Notes: generated by a model not told the origin, from the letters alone. 64,000 nt of DNA from Cytophagales bacterium (GCA_013298125.1 JAAFJP010000011.1:1-64000), one strand, 5' to 3'. Positions 9,369-17,771 are shown, counted from the first letter of the stretch. Program-made: numbers and translations.

Positions 9369-9668
9369 ATGAGCAAGTCATCAAAAACATTTTGGGCATT
9401 TATGACAGGTGCAGCCGTGGGTGCTGTATTAGGTATTTTGTATGCCCCCGACAAAGGCGAAAACACACGCAACAAATTATTTTATCAACTCCAAAAGTAC
9501 CGTGACCAATTGCAGGGCTTGATTTCTGACTTGATTGATGGAAAAGAAATTCCTGAGACCATGGCAAAATCAGAAGGTAAAAAAGTAGTAAACGAAGCTC
9601 GTGAAAAAGCTGAACGCCTTCTGGAAGACGTAGAAAGCATGATGAGCCAAATTAAAGCAAAAGCGTAA
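9369..9668 (+). CDS. YtxH domain-containing small membrane protein
   Basis: A 99-residue protein. One N-terminal membrane helix (about residues 9-27, WAFMTGAAVGAVLGILYAP) is followed by the DKGENTRNKL motif typical of YtxH/DUF883-like proteins and a long amphipathic helix (35-99). Function is unknown; relatives are envelope-associated and stress-induced in Firmicutes. The position between nusB and yajC genes is common in Bacteroidota. Confidence 0.85.
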   Translation: MSKSSKTFWAFMTGAAVGAVLGILYAPDKGENTRNKLFYQLQKYRDQLQGLISDLIDGKEIPETMAKSEGKKVVNEAREKAERLLEDVESMMSQIKAKA

Positions 9669-9700
9669 AATGTAAGGCATCTTAATAAAAATCCAACATC

Positions 9701-10273
9701 ATGAAATCATTTAGTCAAGTTACTATGTCTGAACTCTCAACGGAGTTCGGTATCACGATAGAGGGAAAAAGTTTTTTGCCAAATATTGAACCCATCGAAA
9801 CGCCCTCTTGGTTAGCTCATATCATTGAGAAAAATACTCAGAAATTAGCAACAATGAGGTCTGAAAAATCAATATCAGAAGCATTAATTGCCCCTGTTTT
9901 GATGGCTGTTCAAGAGTTATTTGAAGATAAAATAACTATTTTTTCAGGAGAACCGTTGAACTCCGAAAAAATTTCTGGCATTTGTGATTTTTTGATTTCA
10001 AAAACGCCACGTGCCTTAGAACCGCAAGGTAATTATTGTATTCTGGTTGAAGCAAAAAAACAGGATTTACTCTCTGGAATTCCCCAATGTGTGGCAGAGA
10101 TGTACATAGCCCAAGAAAAAAATGCAGACAATAAAATCATTTATGGTTGTGTCTCTACGGGTTTAGAATGGTTGTTTATTTCCTTAGAAAACAACAAAGC
10201 CTCAACCGATACCAAAATATTCGCATTGAATGAAATTAGTAGAATATTAGGTGTTTTTGGTTGGATGATTTAA
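9701..10273 (+). CDS. hypothetical protein, probable PD-(D/E)XK nuclease-like fold
   Basis: 190 residues with no named family that I recognise. The order of conserved-looking acidic positions (E60, D96 in GICDFLIS, E117-x-K119 in ILVEAKKQD, Q129 in IPQC) matches the alpha-beta-beta-beta-alpha-beta core of restriction-endonuclease-like proteins. Similar stand-alone proteins in cyanobacteria and Bacteroidota are annotated as hypothetical. No signal peptide. It sits between the ytxH-like and DUF1573 genes, 32 bp and 31 bp from its neighbours, but is not part of the usual nusB-yajC order, so it may be a local insertion. Confidence 0.6.
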   Translation: MKSFSQVTMSELSTEFGITIEGKSFLPNIEPIETPSWLAHIIEKNTQKLATMRSEKSISEALIAPVLMAVQELFEDKITIFSGEPLNSEKISGICDFLISKTPRALEPQGNYCILVEAKKQDLLSGIPQCVAEMYIAQEKNADNKIIYGCVSTGLEWLFISLENNKASTDTKIFALNEISRILGVFGWMI

Positions 10274-10304
10274 ATCCAAAATACTTGAAAAGATAAATTT
10301 ACCC

Positions 10305-10748
10305 ATGAAAAAAATAGTAATCTTAGCTCTGACTCTATCTGTATTTGTCGCCTGTGAAAACAAGCAACGCACTGATGCTCAGACGATTGAAGAAAGCAGA
10401 AAGGCACTTGAACCAACGGCAGACAAATTTCCAGTAATGCAAATAGATACGCCCACCGTTGATTTAGGAAAAATCATGCAAGGCGATACCATCATGCACG
10501 TTTACCATTTTAAAAATACAGGAAATATGCCTTTGGTAGTGAGTAACGTAAACGCCTCATGTGGTTGTACAACACCGTCCTATTCAAGCGAACCCGTTGC
10601 CCCAGGCGAGAAAGGTTTTATTACCGTGAAGTTTAATAGCAAAGGAAAAGAAGGCAAATTGAACAAAACTGTAACGGCTTATGCCAATACAAAACCTGCC
10701 GATAATACTGTCTCTTTCAAGATTGAAGTTTTAACAAAAAAAGACTAA
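10305..10748 (+). CDS. DUF1573 domain lipoprotein
   Basis: A 147-residue lipoprotein: signal peptide with lipobox VFVAC, acylated Cys17. A DUF1573 immunoglobulin-like beta-sandwich covers about 45-143, with the family motif FKNTG followed by ASCGCTTP. DUF1573 proteins are common periplasmic or surface proteins of Bacteroidota with no fixed function. The position between nusB and yajC is conserved in many members of the phylum. Confidence 0.88.
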   Translation: MKKIVILALTLSVFVACENKQRTDAQTIEESRKALEPTADKFPVMQIDTPTVDLGKIMQGDTIMHVYHFKNTGNMPLVVSNVNASCGCTTPSYSSEPVAPGEKGFITVKFNSKGKEGKLNKTVTAYANTKPADNTVSFKIEVLTKKD

Positions 10749-10749
10749 T

Positions 10750-10848
10750 TTGATGATTTGAAAATGTGCTAATTTGAAAATTTGGTACCATATATTTTCA
10801 AACTAACGAATTTTCAAATTTTCAAATTCATAAATTTTCAAATTAACA
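10750..10848. repeat. AAATTTTCAAATT low-complexity inverted repeat
   Basis: GATTTGAAAAT / AATTTGAAAAT words on the left and their reverse complement TTTTCAAATT on the right, filling the gap before yajC. It ends two bases before the yajC start codon, which argues for the yajC ATG at 10851. Confidence 0.65.
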
Positions 10849-10850
10849 TC

Positions 10851-11162
10851 ATGTACAATAGTATTTTATTACAAGGAATGGGCGGAGGCGGAGCTTCTTC
10901 TTTATTTTTAATCGGAGGAATGTTCGTTATCATGTATTTTTTCATGATTCGTCCACAACAAAAGAAAGCAAAAGACCAACAGGCATATGTTGATGCCTTG
11001 AAAGCGGGAGACAAAGTAATCACCATCGGAGGGTTGCACGGTACGGTATCTTCGGTTCGTGAAAAAACTGTTGTTTTGGAAGTAGATTCAAGCAAAGGCA
11101 TCAAAATGGTTTTTTTGAAAACAGCTATTTCAAAAGATTCATCGGCTCAAATTGGTGAGTAA
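10851..11162 (+). CDS. yajC: preprotein translocase subunit YajC
   Basis: 103 residues from the ATG at 10851. An in-frame upstream ATG at 10782 would be read through an AAATTTTCAAATT repeat and is unlikely. One membrane helix (about 13-31, SLFLIGGMFVIMYFFMI) is followed by the family hallmark RPQQKKAKD and the cytosolic beta domain (GDKVITIGGLHGTV). YajC binds SecDF and assists Sec-dependent export. No secDF is in the window. Confidence 0.93.
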   Translation: MYNSILLQGMGGGGASSLFLIGGMFVIMYFFMIRPQQKKAKDQQAYVDALKAGDKVITIGGLHGTVSSVREKTVVLEVDSSKGIKMVFLKTAISKDSSAQIGE

Positions 11163-11173
11163 TTTTAGAATAT

Positions 11174-11230
11174 AAACCGCAAAGACGGGAAGACGCAAAT
11201 TTTATCGTACCTTTCCGTCTTTGCGGTTTT
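11174..11230. repeat. palindromic element (ACCGCAAAGACGG family)
   Basis: AAACCGCAAAGACGGGA ... TTCCGTCTTTGCGGTTT forms a 15-16 bp stem between yajC and the ybbR-like gene. The right arm ends in TTTT, so it could terminate yajC transcripts. A relative lies at 44011-44081. Confidence 0.7.
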
Positions 11231-11245
11231 AAATAAATCCAACCC

Positions 11246-11923
11246 ATGAAAACCTTCCAACCCAAAACCGACTACAAAGCCATTGCGATTTGTCTTTTGG
11301 CTGCCATTGTTTTCTGGATTATGAATGCCCTCAACAAAGACGGCTATTCAGATAAAATATCATTCCCTCTTCAATTTACGTATAACGACTCCCTGTATAT
11401 TCCTACCCAACCTTTGCCTGAGAAAATATCGGTAAACGTATCGGGGAATGGCTGGAATCTACTTCGCAAGGCTTTGGCGTTGGACGATAACAGTCCAATC
11501 AAGTATGCCATCACTAAACCCCTGAAAACCAGATTTTTAAATACGGGTTCATTGGCAGATTCTATTTCAGATTATATCAAAGATGTTAAGGTGAATTATG
11601 TGGTGGCGGATAAGTTTGAACTGGAATTTGACCGTAAAATTTCTAAGGATTTTGTCGTAAAAGTGGATAGCTCACATATTTCTTTGAAAGATAGATACGT
11701 CATTACGAGTTTGATAAATGTGAACCCACGAATAATTACTTTGGTAGGTCCTGAGTCAGTTTTGGCAGAAATGGGTAGTACGATTTTAGTAAAAGTCCCA
11801 TCACAACGACTTCAAGAAAATTATGATGATGAAGTGAAATTACCCCTTCCTCAAAATGCTCTCATCAAAGCGAATAAGGATAGAGTAGCGGTGAGTTTTG
11901 AAGTTGCGGAATTGTTGAAGTAG
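11246..11923 (+). CDS. YbbR-like domain protein
   Basis: 225 residues. An N-terminal membrane helix (about 13-29, AIAICLLAAIVFWIMN) is followed by an extracytoplasmic part with YbbR-like repeats (about 35-110 and 125-220; LPEKISVNVSGNGWN is typical). YbbR/CdaR proteins modulate the diadenylate cyclase CdaA in Firmicutes; in Bacteroidota they usually stand after yajC and before coaE. No coaE follows here: instead there is a palindrome, a terminator and the NAD island. Confidence 0.82.
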   Translation: MKTFQPKTDYKAIAICLLAAIVFWIMNALNKDGYSDKISFPLQFTYNDSLYIPTQPLPEKISVNVSGNGWNLLRKALALDDNSPIKYAITKPLKTRFLNTGSLADSISDYIKDVKVNYVVADKFELEFDRKISKDFVVKVDSSHISLKDRYVITSLINVNPRIITLVGPESVLAEMGSTILVKVPSQRLQENYDDEVKLPLPQNALIKANKDRVAVSFEVAELLK

Positions 11924-12015
11924 CTATTGGCATTTGGCTGTTGGCTATTAGTTTTAAAATCAGATGGTCGTCAAATTAAAAATGTTAATCATAAAATATT
12001 GAGAATTTCGATATT

Positions 12016-12126
12016 CAACGGATTAAAATCCGTTGTTAAGATATAGACCGTCCCGATGGGACTTATTTGTAGCAACAGAATTCCGTAGGAATGACCGATT
12101 TCCTAACAACGGATTTTAATCCGTTT
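12016..12126. repeat. palindromic element (CAACGGATT / CCCGATGGGACTT family)
   Basis: Two self-complementary arms (AACGGATTAAAATCCGTT at 12017-12034 and its counterpart at 12107-12124) flank a core with GTCCCGATGGGACTT. The element at 38364-38500 shares the arms and the core. Of the 455-bp gap 11924-12378, the rest holds a TTGGCATTTGGCTG low-complexity stretch (about 11929-11951), a terminator and a promoter region. Confidence 0.75.
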
Positions 12127-12191
12127 TGTAAGAAAATATTGTCCTGTACCTATTCGTGAACCCAATATTGATTGCTATACATAAATTTATC

Positions 12192-12226
12192 AAAAGCCTT
12201 TCAATTCAATTTGGAAGGCTTTTTTG
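12192..12226 (+). terminator. intrinsic terminator
   Basis: AAAAGCCTTTC ... TGGAAGGCTTTTTTG: a 9-10 bp stem with a short loop followed by a T-run on the plus strand. It would end the nusB-ybbR transcript and insulate the NAD island. Confidence 0.85.
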
Positions 12227-12289
12227 TTTCCTTTTACCCTGAAAATCTTCTCATAATAGAACTCTGATTCAGACAACTATTGTTTCATT

Positions 12290-12343
12290 GTGTAAAAAAT
12301 ACACTAAATAATTTGGAGATATAAAAATAAACTTTAATCTTTG
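12290..12343 (+). promoter_or_regulatory. putative nrtR promoter with a GTGTA-N5-TACAC dyad
   Basis: A perfect dyad GTGTA-AAAAA-TACAC (12290-12304) lies just upstream of a TTTG box (12312-12315) and an approximate -7 box AATCTTTG (12336-12343), 35 bp before the nrtR start. A dyad beside the promoter of a Nudix-type regulator is a reasonable autoregulatory operator, but I do not find a second clear copy before nadM or nadV. Confidence 0.35.
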
Positions 12344-12378
12344 TGTCATAATTACGCAATAAGAAAAAGAAAACACAA

Positions 12379-13068
12379 ATGTATCAATATCAATACCCTC
12401 ACCCAGCCGTAACGGTGGACTGTATCATTTTTGGTTTTGATGGACAGAATCTTAAAGTGATGTTGGTCCAACGTAAGAGTGAACCATTCGCCAAAATGTG
12501 GGCTTTGCCTGGGGCTTTTGTCAATGAAGACGAATCCTTAGAAAGTTGTGCTGAGAGGGTTTTGATGAAGGAAGGCAATATTTCGGGGGTGTATTTGGAA
12601 CAGCTTTTTACCTTCGGAACGCCCTCCCGTGACCCTCGTGAGCGTGTGATTTCGGTGGCGTATATGGGACTTGTGAAAACGGCTGATTTTGAACTGATTG
12701 CAGGAAATGATGAGCTACAAATCGAGTGGCGAGATGTGGAACAAGTAGGCGATTTAGCCTTTGACCATAATGATATTTTAGCAACTGCCATTCAACGAAT
12801 TAGAGGTAAAATTAGATACCAACCCATTGGTTTTGAGTTGCTTGACTCCAAATTTACGCTACCTCAATTACAACAATTATACGAAGCTATCTTGGGGCAA
12901 AGCCTCGACAGACGCAATTTTAGAAAGAAATTATTATCCATGCAGATTCTAAAACAATTATCCGAAAAACAACAAAACGTAGCTCATAAAGCGGCTTTTT
13001 ATTACGAATTCGATAGAGAACGCTATGAGGTTTTGATGAAGGAGGGGATTTATTTGGAGTTGGTTTAA
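12379..13068 (+). CDS. nrtR: NrtR-type Nudix transcriptional regulator, Nudix box decayed
   Basis: 229 residues. A Nudix-fold domain (about 8-150) opens with YPHPAVTVDCIIFGF, typical of NrtR/AraR-like regulators. It is followed by a winged-helix domain (about 155-229). NrtR proteins bind ADP-ribose or related NAD products and repress NAD salvage genes. The catalytic REXXEE of the Nudix box reads R60-V-L-M-K-E65, so two of the catalytic Glu are Val and Lys, and the box Gly is replaced by Asn67. Hydrolysis should be lost while ligand sensing may remain. The next gene is nadM, 129 bp downstream, and nadV follows within 3 kb, which supports NAD rather than sugar control. An arabinose-type AraR is the main alternative. 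Confidence 0.82.
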   Translation: MYQYQYPHPAVTVDCIIFGFDGQNLKVMLVQRKSEPFAKMWALPGAFVNEDESLESCAERVLMKEGNISGVYLEQLFTFGTPSRDPRERVISVAYMGLVKTADFELIAGNDELQIEWRDVEQVGDLAFDHNDILATAIQRIRGKIRYQPIGFELLDSKFTLPQLQQLYEAILGQSLDRRNFRKKLLSMQILKQLSEKQQNVAHKAAFYYEFDRERYEVLMKEGIYLELV

Positions 13069-13071
13069 TAC

Positions 13072-13196
13072 TACCACAAAGGCACAAAGAAACACAAAGT
13101 TTTTTATTTTGAGGTAAAGGGTTTTAAAAATTGACATTAAATATCGAAGACTTAAAGAGACGTAAAACTTTGTCCTCTTTGTGCCTTTGTGGTAAA
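13072..13196. repeat. palindromic element (ACCACAAAGGCACAAAG family)
   Basis: TACCACAAAGGCACAAAG ... CTTTGTGCCTTTGTGGTA: arms of 18 bp or more with further imperfect pairing inside. It starts three bases after the nrtR stop and ends one base before the nadM ATG, filling the whole gap and replacing any ordinary ribosome-binding site. Confidence 0.75.
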
Positions 13197-13197
13197 C

Positions 13198-14088
13198 ATG
13201 AAAAACACAAACGAAATAGGCGTTATCGTCGGACGGTTTCAGGTGCCTGAGTTGCACGCTGGACACGTTGAATTAATACAAACGGTGGTCGAGAACCACA
13301 AACGAGTGGTGATTTTCTTGGGTGTTACGCCCGTGTTGGTTACGAAGAAAAACCCGCTTGATTTCATCACACGCAAGGAAATGATATTGAAAGTGTTTCC
13401 TGATGTGACGATTGTGGCATTGCCCGATATGCCCAATGATGACGATTGGAGCAAGGAATTGGACAAACGCCTTCGTGAAGTTTGCCCGATGGGAACGCCC
13501 CTTTTATACGGTGGACGGGATAGTTTTATCAACTATTACAGCGGACATTTTGAGACTACTGAATTGGACGGAATTGGTGATTTTTCAGGAACAGAAATCC
13601 GTAAAGAAGTCAGTCAGGCGATAAAAGCAAGTCCAGATTTTAGGGCGGGGGTGATTTTTGCGGCTTACAACCAATATCCAAAGGTTTACCCAACGGTGGA
13701 CGTGGCAATTATGAAAGGCGATGAAGTGCTTTTGGGTAGAAAATCTCATCAAATTTTATTCAGATTTATTGGCGGTTTCGTTGACCCAACCGATGATAGT
13801 TTTGAGCAAGCCGCCCAACGTGAAGCCCAAGAAGAAACGGGCGTAGAAGTAGGAAATTTTCAATACTTAGGCACTGCCCGAATTGACGATTGGCGATACA
13901 GACACGAAGTCGATAAGATTATAACTACTTTATTTACAGCGGATTATGTCTTCGGAAACGCTACCGCCCAAGATGATATTGCGGAATTAAAATGGTTTAA
14001 ATTGAAGAATTTGAAGGCGGAGGATTTTGTGGAAGAGCATCGGGTTTTGTGGGGATTGTTGGAGAGGAAAACTGTCATTAAAGATTAA
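13198..14088 (+). CDS. nadM: bifunctional NMN adenylyltransferase / Nudix hydrolase
   Basis: 296 residues from the ATG at 13198 (the GTG at 13189 lies inside the repeat arm). The N-terminal nucleotidyltransferase domain (5-170) has the HxGH motif H20-AGH23 and RxEM-like RKEMI. It joins NMN to ATP, giving NAD. The C-terminal Nudix domain (about 175-290) has an intact box, GGFVDPTDDSFEQAAQRE then AQEETG, with R208-E-x-x-E-E213 complete. Such fusions hydrolyse ADP-ribose, removing an NAD breakdown product. The intact box here contrasts with the decayed one in the adjacent NrtR. With NadV it gives nicotinamide to NMN to NAD salvage. Confidence 0.95.
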   Translation: MKNTNEIGVIVGRFQVPELHAGHVELIQTVVENHKRVVIFLGVTPVLVTKKNPLDFITRKEMILKVFPDVTIVALPDMPNDDDWSKELDKRLREVCPMGTPLLYGGRDSFINYYSGHFETTELDGIGDFSGTEIRKEVSQAIKASPDFRAGVIFAAYNQYPKVYPTVDVAIMKGDEVLLGRKSHQILFRFIGGFVDPTDDSFEQAAQREAQEETGVEVGNFQYLGTARIDDWRYRHEVDKIITTLFTADYVFGNATAQDDIAELKWFKLKNLKAEDFVEEHRVLWGLLERKTVIKD

Positions 14089-14098
14089 AAAGGATTGG

Positions 14099-14226
14099 TC
14101 AGCGTGCCACGGTTTGCGGAGGGTTTGAGCAAAGACCGTGGCACGCTTGGAGCTAAGAAATATAAACCCTCCCCAGACTTGCCACGGTCTTTCGCTCAAA
14201 CCTCACGCAAACCGTGGTACGTCCGC
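14099..14226. repeat. palindromic element (GTGCCACGGTTTGCG family)
   Basis: Nested inverted repeats. AGCGTGCCACGG ... CCGTGGCACGCT pairs within the left half. The right half (GCCACGGTCTTTCGCTCAAA ... ACGCAAACCGTGG) pairs with the left half as well, so two alternative folds are possible. It lies between nadM and the SGNH hydrolase gene. Confidence 0.7.
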
Positions 14227-14254
14227 AATATTATTTTTTTTGCATATTATTAAA

Positions 14255-14343
14255 AACCTCACCCCCAGCCCCTCTCCTTCTGAGAGGGGAGAAGTCGGAC
14301 GAATTACTCCCCTCTCAGAAGGAGAGGGGGCGGGGGTGAGGTT
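14255..14343. repeat. palindromic element (CTCACCCCCAGCCCCTCTCC family)
   Basis: Arms of about 36 bp (AACCTCACCCCCAGCCCCTC ... GGGGGCGGGGGTGAGGTT) separated by about 17 bp. It is markedly GC-rich compared with its surroundings. A nearly identical element lies at 51359-51446. Confidence 0.8.
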
Positions 14344-14375
14344 CAACGGATAATTCACTAAATTTTACAAACCAA

Positions 14376-15137
14376 ATGCTACCACAACTACTCTTCCTCC
14401 TCGGAGGAATCTTAATAATCCCAATAGTTCCACTACTAATTTGGCAAGGGAAACGAGTAAAAAATACAATTCCAAATTTACCAGAAGCAACTGGAACGAA
14501 AGGGCAAGTAATTGGTAATGAAAACATTATTAATTTATTGACCATCGGAGAATCAACTTTTGCGGGGGTTGGTGTAAGTACACATGAGGAAGGAGTGACG
14601 GGACAATTAGCCAAGTTTTTGAGTGAGAAAACGAATCGTTCCGTGAATTGGGAAGTGTTGGCTCAAAGTGGATATTCAGCTAAAAAGGTACTGACAGAAT
14701 TAGTCCCGCAAATCCCCAAAACACCCATTGATGTCATCGTGATTGGCTTGGGAGGCAATGATACTTTTGAATTAAATCGTCCAATGAGGTGGCAAAAGGA
14801 TTTGATTGATATTATTTCCGAAATCCAGAAAATTCAACCCGAATCCTCCATTGTGATTGCGACTTTGCCACCTGTGGGTTCATTTCCAGCTTTTCCATTT
14901 CCTTTGAATACGGTTTTGGGAGGACTTGAAAGATTACACAGTTGGGCAGTTAAACCAATTCCAGCCATGTTCAAAAATGTCTATTTCGACAATCAACGAT
15001 TTGAAGTTACCGAACCCAAAATTATGTTCAGCGATGGCGTGCATCCTTCGGGATATACTTACTCACTTTGGGGGAAGCAATTGGCGGAGTTTATTGTTGG
15101 AAAGGGGATTGTTTCGGGAAGTTTTGGAAGTATTTGA
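14376..15137 (+). CDS. SGNH/GDSL-type hydrolase, membrane-anchored
   Basis: 253 residues. An N-terminal membrane anchor (about 4-23) is followed by an SGNH hydrolase fold: block I GES with nucleophile S60, block III GGND (N128, D129) and block V DGVHPSG with the catalytic D220 and H223. It probably cleaves an ester on a lipid, sugar or peptidoglycan; the substrate is not predictable. It is co-oriented with nadM but separated by two palindromes (287 bp), so a link to NAD metabolism is only positional. Confidence 0.85.
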   Translation: MLPQLLFLLGGILIIPIVPLLIWQGKRVKNTIPNLPEATGTKGQVIGNENIINLLTIGESTFAGVGVSTHEEGVTGQLAKFLSEKTNRSVNWEVLAQSGYSAKKVLTELVPQIPKTPIDVIVIGLGGNDTFELNRPMRWQKDLIDIISEIQKIQPESSIVIATLPPVGSFPAFPFPLNTVLGGLERLHSWAVKPIPAMFKNVYFDNQRFEVTEPKIMFSDGVHPSGYTYSLWGKQLAEFIVGKGIVSGSFGSI

Positions 15138-15139
15138 AA

Positions 15140-15550
15140 CTAAGGATAAAAACCAGCCAAAATCATTTCAAAGCGTTCTTCTATTTTATTATCTTGATTC
15201 AGTTCCAATAATTTAATAGTTGCTTCGGCGATAGATGATTTTGCTGTTAAAATTCCTTTTTGAACCTCAAAATGTTCAAACCAATCCTGAATTCTTGGAT
15301 TGAATAATGGAATCAATGGACCTTCGAGATGTAGAATTGTACTGATATTTGGACCTTTTTTCCAATTACAAGAAGAACAAACGTAGGCAAGATTATTCAG
15401 TGAGTTTGTGCCACCGTGTTGAACACCAATAATATGGTCGATGTGGTAATCAAAACTGGAAAGATATTCTAAAACACGGCAATACTCACAACGATGCCCT
15501 GCCCTTGACATTACTAATTTTCGAGTAGCACGAGAAATGTATGTACTCAT
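15140..15550 (-). CDS. HNH endonuclease
   Basis: 136 residues. Zinc-finger-like HNH domain: C21-x-x-C24, H36-I-D38-H39 followed by GVQHGGTN, N52/N53, then C58-x-x-C61 and NWKKG. The C-terminal about 70 residues are helical and unassigned. It overlaps the upstream small gene by 4 nt (ATGA), so the two are translationally coupled. Stand-alone HNH proteins of this kind with a small upstream partner are common in cyanobacteria and Bacteroidota. The target is unknown; nothing else suggests a restriction system here. The stop is 2 bp from the convergent SGNH gene. Confidence 0.9.
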   Translation of the reverse strand: MSTYISRATRKLVMSRAGHRCEYCRVLEYLSSFDYHIDHIIGVQHGGTNSLNNLAYVCSSCNWKKGPNISTILHLEGPLIPLFNPRIQDWFEHFEVQKGILTAKSSIAEATIKLLELNQDNKIEERFEMILAGFYP

Positions 15551-15792
15551 TGAGCATTTAGTTTTTGTAGGGCTTTGGCTTTCGCTAATCGTACGATATG
15601 TTCAACAGTCATAAATCTTTCCATTTCAGAATTTTCTTCTACCGTTAAGCCGTCAGCTTTGTTTTTTTCGATTAAAAGATTAACTCTTTCTTGCGACTTG
15701 ATGGAAGACTTGTAGCTAAGAACACGACGAGGAGAAAGGCTCGCAAGGAAAAATGCGAGTTCATCATAAACTGAATTGTATTTTGCAACCAT
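15547..15792 (-). CDS. small hypothetical partner of the HNH nuclease
   Basis: 81 residues, mostly helical and charged, with no known motif that I can name. The sequence (FFLASLSPRRVLSYKSS ... LTVEENSEMERFMTVEHIV) resembles small proteins often encoded directly upstream of HNH genes. The overlap with the HNH gene implies joint function, for example a specificity factor or antitoxin-like inhibitor, but this is inference from position only. Confidence 0.75.
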   Translation of the reverse strand: MVAKYNSVYDELAFFLASLSPRRVLSYKSSIKSQERVNLLIEKNKADGLTVEENSEMERFMTVEHIVRLAKAKALQKLNAQ

Positions 15793-15884
15793 TTTCTTTG
15801 TTGTTTATGAAATTTCAAAACTTTTTATATCGCAAAAATAATGAGTTTTATTTAAAATCATTCAATCTTTAAACACATAATAAA

Positions 15885-17258
15885 ATGCAACCGAACATCA
15901 TCCTTTTGACAGACAGCTACAAGCTCAGTCATTACAAACAATATCCTGCGGGAACAAGCCAAATTTATAGTTACTTCGAGAGTCGTGGAGGCGAATTTGA
16001 AGGTGTAACTTTCTTTGGATTACAGTATTTATTGAAAGAATATTTAGAAGGAAAAGTAGTCAGTCAAGCGAAAATTGACCGTGCCGCCAAGTTATACGCT
16101 GCCCATTTTGGGAACGAAAAATTATTCAATAAAGAAGGTTGGGAATACATCTTGCATACCCACGACGGACACTTACCCATCCGCATCAAGGCAGTGCCAG
16201 AGGGTATGGTTATCCCTACGCATAACGTGATGCTGACCATCGAAAACACCGACCCAAATTGTTTTTGGCTCACTAATTTCTTGGAAACTTTACTGTTGCA
16301 ATTGTGGTATCCTTGTACCGTAGCAACGATTAGTAGAGAAGTTAAGATTTTGATTACTAAATACTTAGAAGAAACAGGCGACCCTGCTACGATAGATTTT
16401 AAGCTCCATGATTTTGGATTTAGGGGCGTTAGTAGCGTACAAAGTGCGGGTATTGGTGGGGCGGCTCATTTGGTCAATTTTATGGGAACGGACACTGTGG
16501 CTGCATTGAGTTTTATACAGGAATATTATGACACTGACGGAATGTTTGGGTTCAGTATTCCTGCGGCAGAACATAGTACCATCACGAGTTGGGGTAAAGA
16601 AAATGAGACGGATGCCTACCGAAATATGCTAACCCAATATCCAGAAGGTTTGGTGGCTGTCGTGAGTGATAGTTATGATATTTATAATGCCTGTGAAAAC
16701 CTGTGGGGAGAGGTTTTGAAAGAGGAGATTTTGGGTAGAAATGGCATGTTGGTAGTTCGTCCAGACAGTGGCGAACCGAAGGATGTGGTCTTGAAATGTA
16801 CGGAGATTTTGGGTGCAAAAATTGGCTATACAGTCAATGAAAAAGGCTATAAAGTCTTGAATCCAAAAATCAGAATCATCCAAGGTGATGGCGTGAATTA
16901 TGAGAGTATCGGCGAGATTTTGGAACACCTCAAAAAACACGGTTGGAGTGCCGACAATGTTGCCTTTGGGATGGGTGGAGCATTGTTACAAAAAGTACAC
17001 AGAGACACCCAAAAATTCGCCTTCAAATGTAGTTGTGCCACCATCAACGGCGAAGACCGAGACGTGTACAAAGACCCCGCTACCGACCACGGCAAAAAGA
17101 GCAAAAGAGGACGTTTGAAATTAGTAAAACAAGACGAAACATACATCACAAAAGCCCTCCACGAAAATGGAGAAGATATTTTACGGACGGTTTTTGAGAA
17201 TGGGATTATTATGGAAGAGATTGATTTTGAGGGGGTTAAGGGGAATGGGTTAAAATAA
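15885..17258 (+). CDS. nadV: nicotinamide phosphoribosyltransferase (NAMPT)
   Basis: 457 residues, close to bacterial NadV length. It opens NIILLTDSYKLSHYKQYP, the NAMPT/NAPRT signature, and continues YSYFESRGG, then FHDFGFRG-like KLHDFGFRGVSS and VVRPDSGEP, which are NAMPT-specific phosphate-binding and substrate motifs. It makes NMN from nicotinamide and PRPP, the first step of the salvage route completed by NadM. It lies on the same strand as nadM, with the SGNH and HNH genes between. The 166-residue gene follows 12 bp later and is probably co-transcribed. Confidence 0.95.
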   Translation: MQPNIILLTDSYKLSHYKQYPAGTSQIYSYFESRGGEFEGVTFFGLQYLLKEYLEGKVVSQAKIDRAAKLYAAHFGNEKLFNKEGWEYILHTHDGHLPIRIKAVPEGMVIPTHNVMLTIENTDPNCFWLTNFLETLLLQLWYPCTVATISREVKILITKYLEETGDPATIDFKLHDFGFRGVSSVQSAGIGGAAHLVNFMGTDTVAALSFIQEYYDTDGMFGFSIPAAEHSTITSWGKENETDAYRNMLTQYPEGLVAVVSDSYDIYNACENLWGEVLKEEILGRNGMLVVRPDSGEPKDVVLKCTEILGAKIGYTVNEKGYKVLNPKIRIIQGDGVNYESIGEILEHLKKHGWSADNVAFGMGGALLQKVHRDTQKFAFKCSCATINGEDRDVYKDPATDHGKKSKRGRLKLVKQDETYITKALHENGEDILRTVFENGIIMEEIDFEGVKGNGLK

Positions 17259-17270
17259 AGAGATGAAATT

Positions 17271-17771
17271 ATGGAAAATAAAAGAAGATTTCCTGCCGTA
17301 GAAGAAAATGTAAACGGTGATTTTTATGTAGAAGAAGGCTGTTGTACTATGTGTGGTGTGCCTGATGCAGAAGCTCCTACTTTATTTGGTGGATTTGATG
17401 AAAATGGTAAGTCAACTCATTACCAATGTTTTGTCAAAAAACAACCTGAGACAGATAAAGAATTAGAACAAATGATAAATGTAATTGCTATTTCTGAAAT
17501 GGGTTGCATTAGGTATTGTGGCGATAATTCTGAAATTAAAAGGCAAATTATTGAGATGAACGAAACAGATAAGATTGATTGGTTTTCAGAGGAAAATAAT
17601 AAAGAATTTGGAAGTATTGAGAGTTATTTATATCATGCAAATAATCAATGGAAACCTAATTATTATGAAAAAATTATTGTCACAGAATCACATAAAATCA
17701 ATAGTCTAATTGAATTAATTGATAAATACTTAGGTTCCAAAAACAAAAAACCTTGGTATAAGTTCTGGTGA
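17271..17771 (+). CDS. hypothetical protein with a CC-x-x-C motif
   Basis: 166 residues. The N-terminal block NGDFYVEEGCCTMCGVPDAE with APTLF, then C53 in QCFVKKQPET, is a pattern I associate with small ferredoxin-like or immunity-type proteins, where Cys24, Cys25, Cys28 and Cys53 could bind metal or an Fe-S centre. The second half is acidic and unassigned. It follows nadV by 12 bp, which suggests co-expression with nicotinamide salvage. Function is not known; a redox or metal role is inference. Confidence 0.65.
   Translation: MENKRRFPAVEENVNGDFYVEEGCCTMCGVPDAEAPTLFGGFDENGKSTHYQCFVKKQPETDKELEQMINVIAISEMGCIRYCGDNSEIKRQIIEMNETDKIDWFSEENNKEFGSIESYLYHANNQWKPNYYEKIIVTESHKINSLIELIDKYLGSKNKKPWYKFW

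Noticed and set aside
15140-15792. The HNH gene pair as part of a restriction-modification system
   Set aside because: No methyltransferase or restriction subunit is nearby.
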